A stretch of DNA of 64,000 bases. Source: Naasia sp. SYSU D00948. Its GTDB lineage: Bacteria > Actinomycetota > Actinomycetes > Actinomycetales > Microbacteriaceae. Shown here one piece after another: positions 42,603 through 51,837 of this stretch (positions are counted from its first letter, which is position 1; each line of letters begins with the position of its first letter). Below the pieces are notes generated by a model. The model was given only the letters and a program-made list of their open reading frames with translations. It did no database searches and was not told the origin of the DNA. The stretch is from contig NZ_JAFMTA010000001.1 of assembly GCF_017916515.1 (NCBI RefSeq), forward strand, positions 1 through 64,000, read 5' to 3'. The position numbers were made by a program, and so were the translations under genes.

Positions 42603-44279
42603 TCAGCCTTCGATGACGATGGGGACGATCATCGGGCGCCGGCGGTGCTGCGTGTTCACCCAGCGGCCCACGGTCCGGCGGACGACCTGCGACAGCGCGT
42701 GGATGTCACGGGTCCCGTTCTCCGCGGCCTCCAGCAGGGCCCGGCGCACCTTCGGGATGACGTCGTCGAAGACGGCGTCGTCCTCGGCGAAGCCGCGGGC
42801 GTGCACGTGCGGACCGGCGATGATCCGGCCGGTGAGGGTGTCGACGACCGCGAAGATCGAGATGAACCCCTCCTCGGCGAGGATGCGGCGGTCCTTGAGG
42901 TCCGCCTCGCTGATCTCGCCCACCGACGACCCGTCCACGTAGACGTGCCCGAGGTCGAGCTGCCCCACGACGCGGGCGACGCCGTTCCGGAGGTCGACCA
43001 CCGTGCCGTTCTCGGCGACGATCGTGTTCGCCTCCGGGACGCCGGAGGCGATCGCGAGCTGCGCGTTGGCGACGAGGTGGCGGTGCTCGCCGTGCACCGG
43101 CATCGCGTTCCGCGGCTTCAGGATGTTGTAGCAGTAGAGCAGCTCCCCGGCCGACGCATGCCCGGACACGTGCACCTTCGCGTTGCTCTTGTGCACGACG
43201 TTGGCGCCGAGCTTCGTGAGCCCGTTGATGACGCGGTAGACGGCGTTCTCGTTGCCCGGGATCAGGCTCGAGGCGAGGATGACCGTGTCGCCCTGCCCGA
43301 TCTCGATCTGGTGCTCCAGGTTCGCCATCCGCGCGAGCACCGCCATCGGCTCGCCCTGGGAGCCGGTGGACATGTACACGATGCGGTCGTCCGGCAGGTC
43401 GGCGGCCTTCTTGGCGTCGATCAGGAGGTTGTCCGGGACGCGGAGGTAGCCGAGCTGCTCGGCGATCCCCATGTTCCGGACCATGCTGCGGCCGATCAGG
43501 GCCACCTTGCGGCCGTGGGCGACAGCCGCGTCGAGGACCTGCTGGACGCGGTGCACGTGGCTCGAGAAGCTCGCGACGATGACCCGCCGGGGCGCGGACC
43601 CGATCACCTGGCTCAGGACGGGCCCGATGTCCCGCTCGAGCGGCGTGAACCCGGGGACGTCGGCGTTGGTGGAGTCGGCGAGGAACAGGTCGACGCCCTG
43701 CTCGCCGAGGCGGGCGAACGCGCGGAGGTCCGTGAGCCGTCCGTCGAGCGGCAGCTGGTCCATCTTGAAGTCGCCGGTGTGCAGCACGCGGCCCGCGGGC
43801 GTCGTGATGGCGACCGCGAGCGCGTCGGGGATCGAGTGGTTCACCGCGACGAACTCGAGTGAGAACGGGCCGAGCTCCTCGGTCTGCCCCTCCTTCACCG
43901 TGAGGCTGTAGGGGCTGATCCGGTGCTCCTTGAGCTTCGCCTCGACGAGACCGAGGGTGAGCGCGGACCCGATCAGCGGGATGTCCGGCTTGAGGCGCAG
44001 GAGGTACGGCACCGCGCCGATGTGGTCCTCGTGCCCGTGCGTGAGCACGATCCCGAGGATGTCGTCGAGCCGGTCCCGGACGGGAGCGAAGTCGGGCAGG
44101 ATCAGGTCCACGCCCGGCTGGTCGACATCGGGGAAGAGCACACCGGCGTCGACGATGAGCAGCTGCCCGCCGAACTCGAACACGGTCATGTTGCGGCCGA
44201 CCTCGCCGACTCCGCCCAGGGGGATCACCCGGAGGGTCCCGGATTCGAGGGTCGGCGGCTCGGACACCTGCTCCTGCAT
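42603..44279 (-). CDS. rnj: Ribonuclease J
   Basis: 558-residue metallo-beta-lactamase/beta-CASP nuclease with 5'-exo and endonuclease activity in mRNA decay and rRNA maturation. The zinc motif LTHGHEDHIGA is at about residues 76-86, the beta-CASP motifs include HVSGHAS, and a C-terminal domain follows residue 470. Good ribosome binding site AAGGAG before the ATG at 44279. It follows dapA by 43 nt, the usual actinobacterial arrangement. Confidence 0.94.
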   Translation of the reverse strand: MQEQVSEPPTLESGTLRVIPLGGVGEVGRNMTVFEFGGQLLIVDAGVLFPDVDQPGVDLILPDFAPVRDRLDDILGIVLTHGHEDHIGAVPYLLRLKPDIPLIGSALTLGLVEAKLKEHRISPYSLTVKEGQTEELGPFSLEFVAVNHSIPDALAVAITTPAGRVLHTGDFKMDQLPLDGRLTDLRAFARLGEQGVDLFLADSTNADVPGFTPLERDIGPVLSQVIGSAPRRVIVASFSSHVHRVQQVLDAAVAHGRKVALIGRSMVRNMGIAEQLGYLRVPDNLLIDAKKAADLPDDRIVYMSTGSQGEPMAVLARMANLEHQIEIGQGDTVILASSLIPGNENAVYRVINGLTKLGANVVHKSNAKVHVSGHASAGELLYCYNILKPRNAMPVHGEHRHLVANAQLAIASGVPEANTIVAENGTVVDLRNGVARVVGQLDLGHVYVDGSSVGEISEADLKDRRILAEEGFISIFAVVDTLTGRIIAGPHVHARGFAEDDAVFDDVIPKVRRALLEAAENGTRDIHALSQVVRRTVGRWVNTQHRRRPMIVPIVIEG

Positions 44280-44322
44280 GGAACTCCTTCTGCGATGGGC
44301 CGCTGACGGCGACCCGAACGGC

Positions 44323-45300
44323 TCAGCGGGTCGTGCCCGCGACCTTGGGCAGCGCTCCGCCGGCCGCGGCGTTGCGGTCCGGTCGGAAGTTCTTCGTGCT
44401 CACACCGGGGACGTCCTTCACGAGGGCGATCTCGTCCTCGATCTGGGCGGCCTCCCACTCCTCCGGGCCGACGAGCGGAAGCCGGACCCGGGGCGAGCCG
44501 ATGCGGCCGAGGCCGTGGAGGATGTACTTGGTCGCCACGGTGCCGGGCACGTGGGTCATCACGGCGCGCACGAGCGGCTCGAGCGCCTTGTGCGCCGCGG
44601 TGGCGGTGTGCAGGTCGCCGCGGTTCACGGCGTCGACCATGGTGCGGTACGGGCCGGACGCGATGTTGGCCGTCACGCCGATGAGGCCGACGCCCCCGAT
44701 CGCGAGGGTGGGGAGGGCGTTGGCGTCGTCGCCCGCGAAGTAGATGAGGTCCGTCTGGTTGAGCACCCGGCTGACCTCGCTCAGGTCGCCCTTGGCGTCC
44801 TTCACGGCCAGGATGTTCGGGTGCTTCGCGGCCCGGAGGATGGTCTCGTAGCGGATCGGGACTCCCGTGCGGCCCGGGATGTCGTAGAGGATCACGGGCA
44901 GGTCGGTGGCGTCGGCGACCATCCGGAAATGGGTGAGGATCCCCGCCTGCGTGGGCTTGTTGTAGTACGGCGTGACGACCATGACGGCGTCCGCTCCGAC
45001 GCGCTCGCTCTTCCGGTAGAGCTCGATGGCGTGGGCGGTCTCGTTCGAGCCGCCGCCCTGGATGATCTTCGCGCGGCCCCCCGCGACGTCCTTGCCGACC
45101 TCGACCAGGCGGACCTTCTCGGGGTCCGTCAACGTGCTGGTCTCCCCGGTGGTGCCGCTCACGACGATCCCGTCGGCGCCCGCCTCGATGACGTCGTTCA
45201 TGTGCTTCTCGACGCCGGGCCAGTCCACTTCGCCGTCGGAGGTGAACGGGGTGACCAGGGCGACGAGCACCTGGCCGAAGGGGTTGTCCTGCGACTGCAC
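44323..45300 (-). CDS. dapA: 4-hydroxy-tetrahydrodipicolinate synthase
   Basis: 325-residue TIM barrel condensing pyruvate and aspartate semialdehyde. VSGTTGETSTL binds pyruvate, VVTPYYNKPTQAGI carries the catalytic Tyr and LAVKDAKGDLS the Schiff-base lysine. GTG start with -10 TAGCCT (45307-45312) 6 nt upstream, so leaderless. It works with dapB (48.5 kb) and dapF (30.8 kb) in the same pathway. Confidence 0.95.
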   Translation of the reverse strand: MQSQDNPFGQVLVALVTPFTSDGEVDWPGVEKHMNDVIEAGADGIVVSGTTGETSTLTDPEKVRLVEVGKDVAGGRAKIIQGGGSNETAHAIELYRKSERVGADAVMVVTPYYNKPTQAGILTHFRMVADATDLPVILYDIPGRTGVPIRYETILRAAKHPNILAVKDAKGDLSEVSRVLNQTDLIYFAGDDANALPTLAIGGVGLIGVTANIASGPYRTMVDAVNRGDLHTATAAHKALEPLVRAVMTHVPGTVATKYILHGLGRIGSPRVRLPLVGPEEWEAAQIEDEIALVKDVPGVSTKNFRPDRNAAAGGALPKVAGTTR

Positions 45301-45439
45301 GCCCCCAGGCTACCGGGCGCGCTCGCCGCGGCTCCTCCCGCCCGCCTCTCGTGGCATACCGTGCCCGAGTCGCAAGGGATCGTGCGTGCTGCATCCGTCT
45401 GCGGGTGCAACACGCCCGGGCGGCTGCGGTTCCGCCGGG

Positions 45440-46210
45440 TCAGCGGGCGCGGAGGGCGCCCGTCGCGGCGAGGCGGGCGGGCAGGATCCGCGCCAGGGCG
45501 GTCAGCGCCTTGTAGCGGAGGGACGGGATCGCGACGGCACGACCTCGATCGGCGGCGCGCAGCGCGGCGGCCACGACCGGCGCGGGGCGCAGCCACAGGA
45601 CGGACGGGACCGAGGACGTCCGGACCTGCATGCGGTCGTGGAACTCGGTGCGCACGAAGCCCGGAGCCACGGCCGTCACCGTGACGCCCCGGCTCCGGTA
45701 GGTGAGGTTCGCCCAGCGGCTGAAGGAGACCACCCACGCCTTCGCCGCGCCGTACGTGCCGCGCGGGGTGAAGGCGGCGACGCTCGCGATGTTGAGGATC
45801 GTGCCGGAGCGCCGCGGCAGCATCGCGGCCAGGGCGGCGTGGCTGAGCCGCATCGGCGCGGTCACGAGGACGTCGAGGAACGCCTGCTCGGCCTCGACGG
45901 GGTTCTGCTCGAACTGCTCGCGCAGCCCGTAGCCGGCGTTGTTCACGAGCACCGTGATGGGCCGATCGGGATCCGCCAGCCGGCGCTCGACCGCGGCGAG
46001 CTGGTCGCGGTCGGCGAGGTCGGCGGGCAGCGCCTCGGCCTCGACGCCGTACGCCGAGCGCAGCTGGGCCGCGAGCTCCTCGAGTCGCTCCCGGTCGCGG
46101 GCGACGAGCACGACGGACAGGCCGCGCCGGGCGAGCTGGCGGGCGAACTCCGCGCCGAGGCCCGCCGTGGCGCCGGTGACGAGCGCCCAGCCCGCGGTCC
46201 GGTCGCTCAG
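45440..46210 (-). CDS. SDR family oxidoreductase with apparent CTG start
   Basis: 256 residues if read from the CTG at 46210. The cofactor motif TGATAGLGAEFARQL is at residues 12-26, followed by VNNAGYGL and the catalytic YGAAK (about residues 151-155). No ATG, GTG or TTG exists in frame before the cofactor motif; the first (46111) would remove it. The CTG overlaps the thyX stop (CTGA) and has GGGAGGG (46218-46224) 7 nt upstream. The substrate is unknown; the family includes DltE-like and ketoacyl reductases. Confidence 0.82.
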   Translation of the reverse strand: MSDRTAGWALVTGATAGLGAEFARQLARRGLSVVLVARDRERLEELAAQLRSAYGVEAEALPADLADRDQLAAVERRLADPDRPITVLVNNAGYGLREQFEQNPVEAEQAFLDVLVTAPMRLSHAALAAMLPRRSGTILNIASVAAFTPRGTYGAAKAWVVSFSRWANLTYRSRGVTVTAVAPGFVRTEFHDRMQVRTSSVPSVLWLRPAPVVAAALRAADRGRAVAIPSLRYKALTALARILPARLAATGALRAR

Positions 46211-46965
46211 GGGGCGACCCTCCCGTTGGCGTCGAACGCGGCGGCGGTCATCGGCATGAGCGGCTTCCAGAGGTCCTCCATGCGCTCGGCGACCATCTCG
46301 ATCTCCCGCTGCGGGAAGGACGGGAACTTCGCGTCGTCCCGCTTCGTCCGGAGGGAGAGGAAGTTCATGAGCGACCGGGCGTTCATGGTCACGTACATGG
46401 ACGAGTAGAGGCTGAGGGGCAGGACGATGCGCGCCACCTCGCGGGCGACGCCGGCGGCGAGCATCCGCTGGTAGGCCTCGTACGCCTGCGTGGCCGCGGC
46501 CTTCGCCTCCTCCTGCACGAGGTCGCTGAGCTCCGGTGCGCCGGCGATGAACTCGTAGGCGCCGGGGCGCCCGACCTGGACGAGATTGCGCTCGCGAGCC
46601 GGGACGTAGAACACGGGACGGAGCTCGCGGTAGCGGCCCGACTCCTCGTTGTAGGACGCGATCCGGTGCCGCTGGAACTCGCGGAACACGAACAGCGGCG
46701 CCTGGACGTAGAAGGTCATCGAGTTGTGCTCGAACGGCGTGCCGTGCCGGTCGCGCATCAGGTAGTTGATGAGGCCCTTGTCGCGCTTCTCCGAGGCGTC
46801 CTCGCCGGACTGGGCGGCGTCCAGCGTCTTCTCCCCCTGCGTGGACACCCGCGCGGCGAACACGACGTCGGAGTCCTGGGCGCTCGAGCGGACCAGCTCG
46901 ACGGTCACGTCGCTGCGGAACTCGATGGCGGTGGTCTGGGCGTTCTGCGTCTCGGTCTCGGCCAC
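46207..46965 (-). CDS. thyX: Flavin-dependent thymidylate synthase
   Basis: 252 residues. It makes dTMP from dUMP using FAD and methylenetetrahydrofolate. The ThyX motif RHRIASYNEESGRY is at about residues 88-101, and NARSLMNFLSLR occurs later. The GTG at 46965 is set by -10 TAGGGT (46973-46978) 7 nt upstream; the GTG at 46974 lies inside the promoter. Coupled to the downstream SDR by a 4-nt overlap. Confidence 0.95.
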   Translation of the reverse strand: MAETETQNAQTTAIEFRSDVTVELVRSSAQDSDVVFAARVSTQGEKTLDAAQSGEDASEKRDKGLINYLMRDRHGTPFEHNSMTFYVQAPLFVFREFQRHRIASYNEESGRYRELRPVFYVPARERNLVQVGRPGAYEFIAGAPELSDLVQEEAKAAATQAYEAYQRMLAAGVAREVARIVLPLSLYSSMYVTMNARSLMNFLSLRTKRDDAKFPSFPQREIEMVAERMEDLWKPLMPMTAAAFDANGRVAP

Positions 46966-47044
46966 GCCCTTCACCCTACGGGCCCGACCCCCGGCCGGCG
47001 CGGACCTGGCCGCCGTTCCGGGGTCGCGGCTTAGGCTGACCCTC

Positions 47045-48073
47045 ATGGCGGCTCCGAAGCGCACCCCGGTCCCTTCCGCACGACGCACGCCCGCCCCGAA
47101 GCCGACCCCGCCCGCGAAGCCGGTCGTCCCGCAGAAGCCGACGGCCGCGCCGAAGGCCGCCCCCAGAGCGGTCACGCGGGACAGCAAGCTCCGCGTCCTC
47201 ATCTCGGGTGCGAGCGGCATGATCGGCACCGAGGTGCAGCGCCAGCTGAAGGACGCGGGGCACACCGTGCTCACGCTCGTGCGCCGGGCGCCCGCCGCGC
47301 CGACCGAGTACACCTGGTCCCCCGACGCGAAGATCCTCGACTTCCGCCTCCTCGAGGACGTCGACGCGGTGATCAACCTGTCCGGGGCCGCGCTCAGCCG
47401 CATCCCGTGGACGCCCGGGTGGAAGCGCGCGCTCCGCAGCTCCCGCATCAACGCCACGCGGGCACTGGTCGAGGCGATGGAGATGGCGGGACGGCCCCCG
47501 GCCGTGTTCCTCAGCGCGAGCGCGGTCGGCTTCTACGGGAGCCGCCCGGGTGAACGGCTCACCGAGGAGTCACCGCGGGGGACGGGGTTCCTCGCGGATC
47601 TCGTGGCCGACTGGGAGGCCGCGGCATCCCTCGCCCCCGACGCGACGCGCACGGTGCTGCTGCGCACCGGCGTCGTCGTGGGTCCGGGCGGGGCGATGGC
47701 GCCCCTGCGCCTGCAGACGAAGCTCGGGCTCGGCGGGCCGCTCGGGAGCGGAAGGCAGCACTGGCCGTGGATCAGCCTCCACGACGAGGCGGCGGCGATC
47801 GTGCACCTGCTGACGTCGACGCTGTCCGGGCCGGTGAACCTCACGGGGCCCGAGCCCGCCACGGCCGCGCAGATCGGGGCCCGGCTCGCCAAGGACCTGA
47901 ACCGCCCGTTCGCGATCCCGGCGCCCGAGCCGATCCTCAAGCTCGCACTCCAGGACGTGGCCCGCGAGCTCCTGCTCGCGGACCAGCAGGTCGTGCCGGT
48001 CCGGCTCCAGGCCGACGGCTTCTCCTTCCGCCACCCGACGAGCGACGCGGCCGTCGACGCCTACGCCCGCTGA
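47045..48073 (+). CDS. TIGR01777-type NAD-dependent epimerase
   Basis: 342 residues. The SDR-like Rossmann motif VLISGASGMIGTEVQRQL is at about residues 50-67, followed by VINLSGAALS and SASAVGFYGSRPGE, all typical of the TIGR01777 family (SulA-like epimerases of unknown substrate). Residues 1-47 are a Lys/Pro/Ala-rich low-complexity extension. The start is supported by -10 TAGGCT (47032-47037) 7 nt upstream, so the extension is probably translated. Confidence 0.87.
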   Translation: MAAPKRTPVPSARRTPAPKPTPPAKPVVPQKPTAAPKAAPRAVTRDSKLRVLISGASGMIGTEVQRQLKDAGHTVLTLVRRAPAAPTEYTWSPDAKILDFRLLEDVDAVINLSGAALSRIPWTPGWKRALRSSRINATRALVEAMEMAGRPPAVFLSASAVGFYGSRPGERLTEESPRGTGFLADLVADWEAAASLAPDATRTVLLRTGVVVGPGGAMAPLRLQTKLGLGGPLGSGRQHWPWISLHDEAAAIVHLLTSTLSGPVNLTGPEPATAAQIGARLAKDLNRPFAIPAPEPILKLALQDVARELLLADQQVVPVRLQADGFSFRHPTSDAAVDAYAR

Positions 48074-48076
48074 CGC

Positions 48077-48532
48077 CTACGGCCGCTGACGCCGCTCGAG
48101 CGCGATCGCCTGCCGCACCGCCTGACGCGCCCGCCGTCGGTCGCCCGCCTCGTCGTAGGCGACGCCGAGCCGGAACCACGCGCGCCAGTCCTCGGGCGAG
48201 CGCTCCACCGCCTCCTTGAAGCGCGGGAACCGCGCGTCTGCGGCGGCGCGCTCGGCGCGTCCGCTCGGCAGTCTCGGCACGCTCTCCTCGGTCCCGTCGT
48301 CCTGCAGGCGCTCCGCGAGCCGCTGGGCCCGGATCCCGAACAGCAGCTCGCGGGCGAGCCCCCACGCCCCGAGCACCGGCAGGACGGCGAGGGCGATGCC
48401 GATCGCGACGGCGACCGGCTCGCCGCTGAGCACGAACAGCACGGCCTGCTGCCCCGCGACGAACAGGTAGAGCACGAGCAGCGCGGCCATGAGGCCGACG
48501 CCGAGGAGCGTCCGGAGCCGGGGTGCGCTCAC
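48077..48532 (-). CDS. Membrane protein with C-terminal TPR-like segment
   Basis: 151 residues: two membrane helices (about residues 9-30 and 38-62), then a charged linker and a tetratricopeptide-like repeat (WRAWFRLGVAYDEAGDRRRARQAVRQAIAL, about 115-145). It starts inside the last codons of dapB (GTGA overlap) and is therefore coexpressed with it. Function unknown. Confidence 0.75.
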   Translation of the reverse strand: MSAPRLRTLLGVGLMAALLVLYLFVAGQQAVLFVLSGEPVAVAIGIALAVLPVLGAWGLARELLFGIRAQRLAERLQDDGTEESVPRLPSGRAERAAADARFPRFKEAVERSPEDWRAWFRLGVAYDEAGDRRRARQAVRQAIALERRQRP

Positions 48533-49356
48533 GCGGTGGTCGCGGCGGCCGCCTGACCGGAGGGCTCGCCGTCCGCGGGCGGCCGCGCCGCCGTCCCGTC
48601 ACGCGGCGGGGCCAGCCGGAGGTCGAGCAGGGAGTCGAGTCCGACCGTGACGCCCTCGAGGTCGCGCGCCGCGCGGAGGGCGAGCAGGATCCCGCTCTCG
48701 TACGCGCTCGGCGAGAGCGTCTCGTGGCTGATCGTCAGCACCTCGCCGTCGCCGCCGAAGAGGACGTCCTGCTTCGCGACCACGCCGGACAGCCGGAGCG
48801 AGTGGACGGGGACGCTCGCCACCTGCTGGCCCCTCGCCCGCTGGTCCGCGTGGGGCGCGGACACGGGTCCGAGGTCCGCACGGGCCGCCCCGATCAGCTC
48901 GGCGGTCCGCACGGCGGTTCCGGACGGGGAGTCGACCTTCCGGGCGTGGTGGGCCTCGAGGATCTCGATGGAGTCGAAGAAGCGCGCCGCCATCGCGGCG
49001 AAGGAGGTGGCGAGGACCGAGCCGACCGAGAAGTTGGGGACGATGAGCACCCCGGTGCCGGGTGCGGCGGCGACCCGGCGCCGCAGCGCCTCGATCCGCT
49101 CGCCCGTCCACCCCGACGTCCCGACCAGGGCCCGCATGCCGTGCGCGACCGCGAAGTCGACGACCTTGGGCGACACGTGCGGGAGCGTGAAGTCGACCAC
49201 GAGGTCCGCGTCCGTCATGGCGTCGAGCGGGGTGCGCGAGTCCAGTCGGGCGACGACCTCGAACCCCTCGGCGGCCTCGATCAGCCGGTCCGCGAGCGAT
49301 CCCATCCGGCCCGTGGCCCCGGCGATCGCCACACGGGTCGTCGGGGCGCTCTGCAC
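48529..49356 (-). CDS. dapB: 4-hydroxy-tetrahydrodipicolinate reductase
   Basis: 275 residues. The NADPH motif VAIAGATGRMGSLAD is at residues 9-23, and the active-site signature EAHHARKVDSPSGTA is present in full. Second committed step of diaminopimelate synthesis. GTG start with -10 TAGGGT (49363-49368) 6 nt upstream, so leaderless. It has about 20 extra C-terminal residues (PPADGEPSGQAAAATTA). Confidence 0.95.
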   Translation of the reverse strand: MQSAPTTRVAIAGATGRMGSLADRLIEAAEGFEVVARLDSRTPLDAMTDADLVVDFTLPHVSPKVVDFAVAHGMRALVGTSGWTGERIEALRRRVAAAPGTGVLIVPNFSVGSVLATSFAAMAARFFDSIEILEAHHARKVDSPSGTAVRTAELIGAARADLGPVSAPHADQRARGQQVASVPVHSLRLSGVVAKQDVLFGGDGEVLTISHETLSPSAYESGILLALRAARDLEGVTVGLDSLLDLRLAPPRDGTAARPPADGEPSGQAAAATTA

Positions 49357-49431
49357 GGCTCAACCCTAGCAACGGTGCCGTTGCGGCAGCCCGGGCCGGC
49401 CCGGCTCGGCCCGTTGCGGGTTCCTCGTGGT

Positions 49432-49532
49432 TGCGCGGATCAGGAGTTCCGTCCCGACACGCCGTCCCGGGTCCTGATCCGCGCTCGAAATCCGCCGGAC
49501 GTCCTGATCCGCGCAGGATCTCCTGATCCGCG
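49432..49532 (+). repeat. 101-bp four-unit intergenic element, copy C
   Basis: Unit TGCGCGGATCAGGA at 49432-49445, then TCCTGATCCGCG units starting at 49472, 49502 and 49521 (offsets 0, 40, 70, 89). The core GACACGCCGT is at 49456-49465. The spacing is identical to copy B. It lies between the histidine phosphatase stop and the dapB promoter. Confidence 0.85.
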
Positions 49533-49589
49533 CAAGGACCCGGAACGTGAGCGGCGGAGGAGGCAGCCCCAACGCGGCCGCGCCGCAGG

Positions 49590-50192
49590 CTAGAAGGGCT
49601 GCGGCTCCGGCAGGCCCGTGCGCAGCTCGACGGGGAGGTGTGCGAGGTCGTTGTGCGCGACCAGCACGGGCGGCTTCGTCGAGCGGACCCGGATGATCGT
49701 CAGCCCGCAGTTCGCCTGGTTGACGCCGAGCCAGCGCCACTCCGGGGCGTCGAAGACGTGCCGGACGAACCAGGCGATGACGAAGTTGTGGGTGATCAGC
49801 AGGTCGTGCCGCTCGCCGCGCGCCGGCGCGAACCACTCGTCGATCGCGTCGGCCATCTGAGCCCGGCCCGCCTCGATCTCGGCCTCGGTGACCGAGTGGA
49901 ACCAGGAGTCGAAGGCGCGCGGCATGTCGGGCGTCGGTCCGCAGGGGACGCAGTCGAACAGCAGAGCCGACGGCTGCGGGTCGAGGGCGGGGAGGACCTC
50001 CCCGAACACCTGGGCCGTCTCCTCCGCCCGCCGCAGCGGCGAGTGCCACGCTCCCGTGAACGGGACGCCGCTCAGGCGCTGGGCGATCAGCTCCGCCTGG
50101 CGCCTGCCCCGCGCGGACAGCGGACCGTCCGGCATGCCGTGCTCGGCGTCCTGCTGCTCGCCATGCCGGACGAGGTAGAGGTAGTGAGACAA
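49590..50192 (-). CDS. Histidine phosphatase family protein
   Basis: 200 residues. The RHG motif YLVRHGEQ (residues 6-13), second-site SPLRRAEETA and the C-terminal LITHNFVIAW (second catalytic His) identify the phosphoglycerate-mutase-like superfamily. The substrate is unknown. The start is a TTG at 50192 with GAAGGG about 8 nt upstream. It follows the M16 peptidase by 10 nt and is probably in the same transcript. Confidence 0.87.
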   Translation of the reverse strand: MSHYLYLVRHGEQQDAEHGMPDGPLSARGRRQAELIAQRLSGVPFTGAWHSPLRRAEETAQVFGEVLPALDPQPSALLFDCVPCGPTPDMPRAFDSWFHSVTEAEIEAGRAQMADAIDEWFAPARGERHDLLITHNFVIAWFVRHVFDAPEWRWLGVNQANCGLTIIRVRSTKPPVLVAHNDLAHLPVELRTGLPEPQPF

Positions 50193-50202
50193 CCGTTGCC
50201 CT

Positions 50203-51576
50203 TCATGCTGGTGTCGTGGCTCGCGCCGCCTCGGAGGGCGGCTCGAGGATCCCGTCGAGGTCCGCCGGCTCGGCGACGCCGACGGCGGTGATCGAGCGGG
50301 GGCGCGCCACCAGTTCGGCGGCCAGCGCCTGCACGTCCTGTGCGGCGACCCCCTCGAAGCGGCGGATCTGCTCGTCCAGGTCGACGAACTCGCCGTTGCC
50401 GAGCTCGGCCCGGCCGAGGCGGGACATCCGCACGTCCGAGTCCTCGAGCGCGAGAGCCGACGAGCCGGAGAGCTGGCCGATCGCCCGCCGCAGCTCCTCG
50501 GCGGTGATGCCCCGGTCGGCGAGACCCTCGAACTCGCCGAGCATCAGCTCGCCGACGGCGGCGGCGTTCTGCGGTGCCGTGGCCGCGTAGAGCCCGAACA
50601 GACCTGCGTCGGAGAACGAGGACGCGAAGGAGTAGACGGCGTACGCGAGGCCGCGCCGCTCCCGCACCTCCTGGAACAGCCGCGACGACATCCCGCCGCC
50701 GAGCACCGCGTTGAGCACGGCGAGGGCGTACCGGCGGTCGTCGTCGGCGACGAGGGCCGGAACGCCGACGAGGAGGTGCGTCTGCTCGAGGGGCCGCTCG
50801 ACGATCGAGAGCGCCGCGCCCCGCACCAGCTCCGCGGGATCGGCGGGGCGGCGCTGCTCGGGGGGCGCGTCAGCCGAGAGGTCCCACCCGGCGTCCTCCA
50901 GGGCCCGCACGACGGACCGGACGAGCTCGTCGTGGTCCACTCCCCCGGCGGCCGTGACGACGAGGCTGGACGGCCGATAGCAGGCGCGGTAGTGCGCGGC
51001 CACGCCGTCCCGGGTCGCGTTGCCGATCGTGACGGGGTTCCCCCCGATCGGCCGGCCCAGCGGATGATGCCCGAGCACGGCCTCGAAGAACCGCTCGTTC
51101 GCGACATCGGCGGGGTCGTCCTCCGCCATCGCGAGCTCCTCGAGGATGACTCCGCGCTCGAGCTCGAACTCTCCGGGGTCGAGGGTGGATGCGGCGACCA
51201 TGTCGGCGAGCACGTCGACCGCCATGCCGAGGTCGCGGCTGCGGACCTTGGCGTAGTAGCAGGTGTACTCCTTGGCGGTCACCGCGTTGTGCTCGCCGCC
51301 CACGGCGTCGAACGCCACCGCGATGTCGAGGGCGCTGCGGCGCGGGGTGCCCTTGAACAGGAGGTGCTCGAGGAAGTGCGTCGACCCGAGCGCGTCGGCC
51401 GCCTCGTCCCGGGATCCGACCGGCACCCAGAAGCCCACGGTGGCGCTCGCCGCCCCGGCCACCTGCTCGGAGAGGACCCGGACGCCCGACGGCAGGATGC
51501 TGCGCCGGACCCGCGAGTCGGGGAGGGAGAGGGAGAGCTCCGGCACGTCGAGAGGAAGAGCGACCGCGCCTGACAT
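50203..51576 (-). CDS. M16 family metallopeptidase
   Basis: 457 residues. The inverted zinc motif HXXEH is HFLEH (about residues 66-70), with the third ligand in ELERGVILEELAMAEDDP. This is the mitochondrial-processing-peptidase-like zinc protease normally found directly after pnp in bacteria. Here it is separated from pnp by three genes. The ATG at 51576 has -10 TAGGCT (51584-51589) 7 nt upstream, giving it an independent leaderless promoter. Confidence 0.93.
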   Translation of the reverse strand: MSGAVALPLDVPELSLSLPDSRVRRSILPSGVRVLSEQVAGAASATVGFWVPVGSRDEAADALGSTHFLEHLLFKGTPRRSALDIAVAFDAVGGEHNAVTAKEYTCYYAKVRSRDLGMAVDVLADMVAASTLDPGEFELERGVILEELAMAEDDPADVANERFFEAVLGHHPLGRPIGGNPVTIGNATRDGVAAHYRACYRPSSLVVTAAGGVDHDELVRSVVRALEDAGWDLSADAPPEQRRPADPAELVRGAALSIVERPLEQTHLLVGVPALVADDDRRYALAVLNAVLGGGMSSRLFQEVRERRGLAYAVYSFASSFSDAGLFGLYAATAPQNAAAVGELMLGEFEGLADRGITAEELRRAIGQLSGSSALALEDSDVRMSRLGRAELGNGEFVDLDEQIRRFEGVAAQDVQALAAELVARPRSITAVGVAEPADLDGILEPPSEAARATTPA

Positions 51577-51653
51577 CGCTCCCAGCCTATGTCACCCGCG
51601 CTGGGGGTCCCGCCCGCAGTCACCCGAACTGGGGTGGGTCGAAATGAGGACAA

Positions 51654-51686
51654 ACAGACTTGTCTGTCCCCACGTCCTGCTAAGTT
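51654..51686 (+). promoter_or_regulatory. Palindromic operator and promoter of the TetR gene
   Basis: The perfect palindrome ACAGAC-TT-GTCTGT is at 51654-51667. A -35-like CTTGTC (51659-51664) overlaps it and a -10 TAAGTT follows at 51681-51686. The architecture predicts repression by a dimeric regulator, most simply the TetR protein encoded 170 nt downstream. Confidence 0.65.
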
Positions 51687-51837
51687 CGTGCTCGCGATCC
51701 TCCCCCCGGGATCGCCAGGGCCCCCCACCCTGGATCGTCGGATCGTCCGGTTCCCCCAAGCCGTGCGGTCCCCGCCGCCGAGGCCGTGCCCGGCGGCAGA
51801 CGGCCGCGCCCCCACGCGGCCAGAAGAAGGAGACGCC

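Noticed and set aside
45350-45425. An inverted repeat upstream of dapA (TGCATCCG with CGGGTGCA)
   Set aside because: Pairing is short and interrupted, weaker than the other intergenic hairpins, so I do not list it as a feature.
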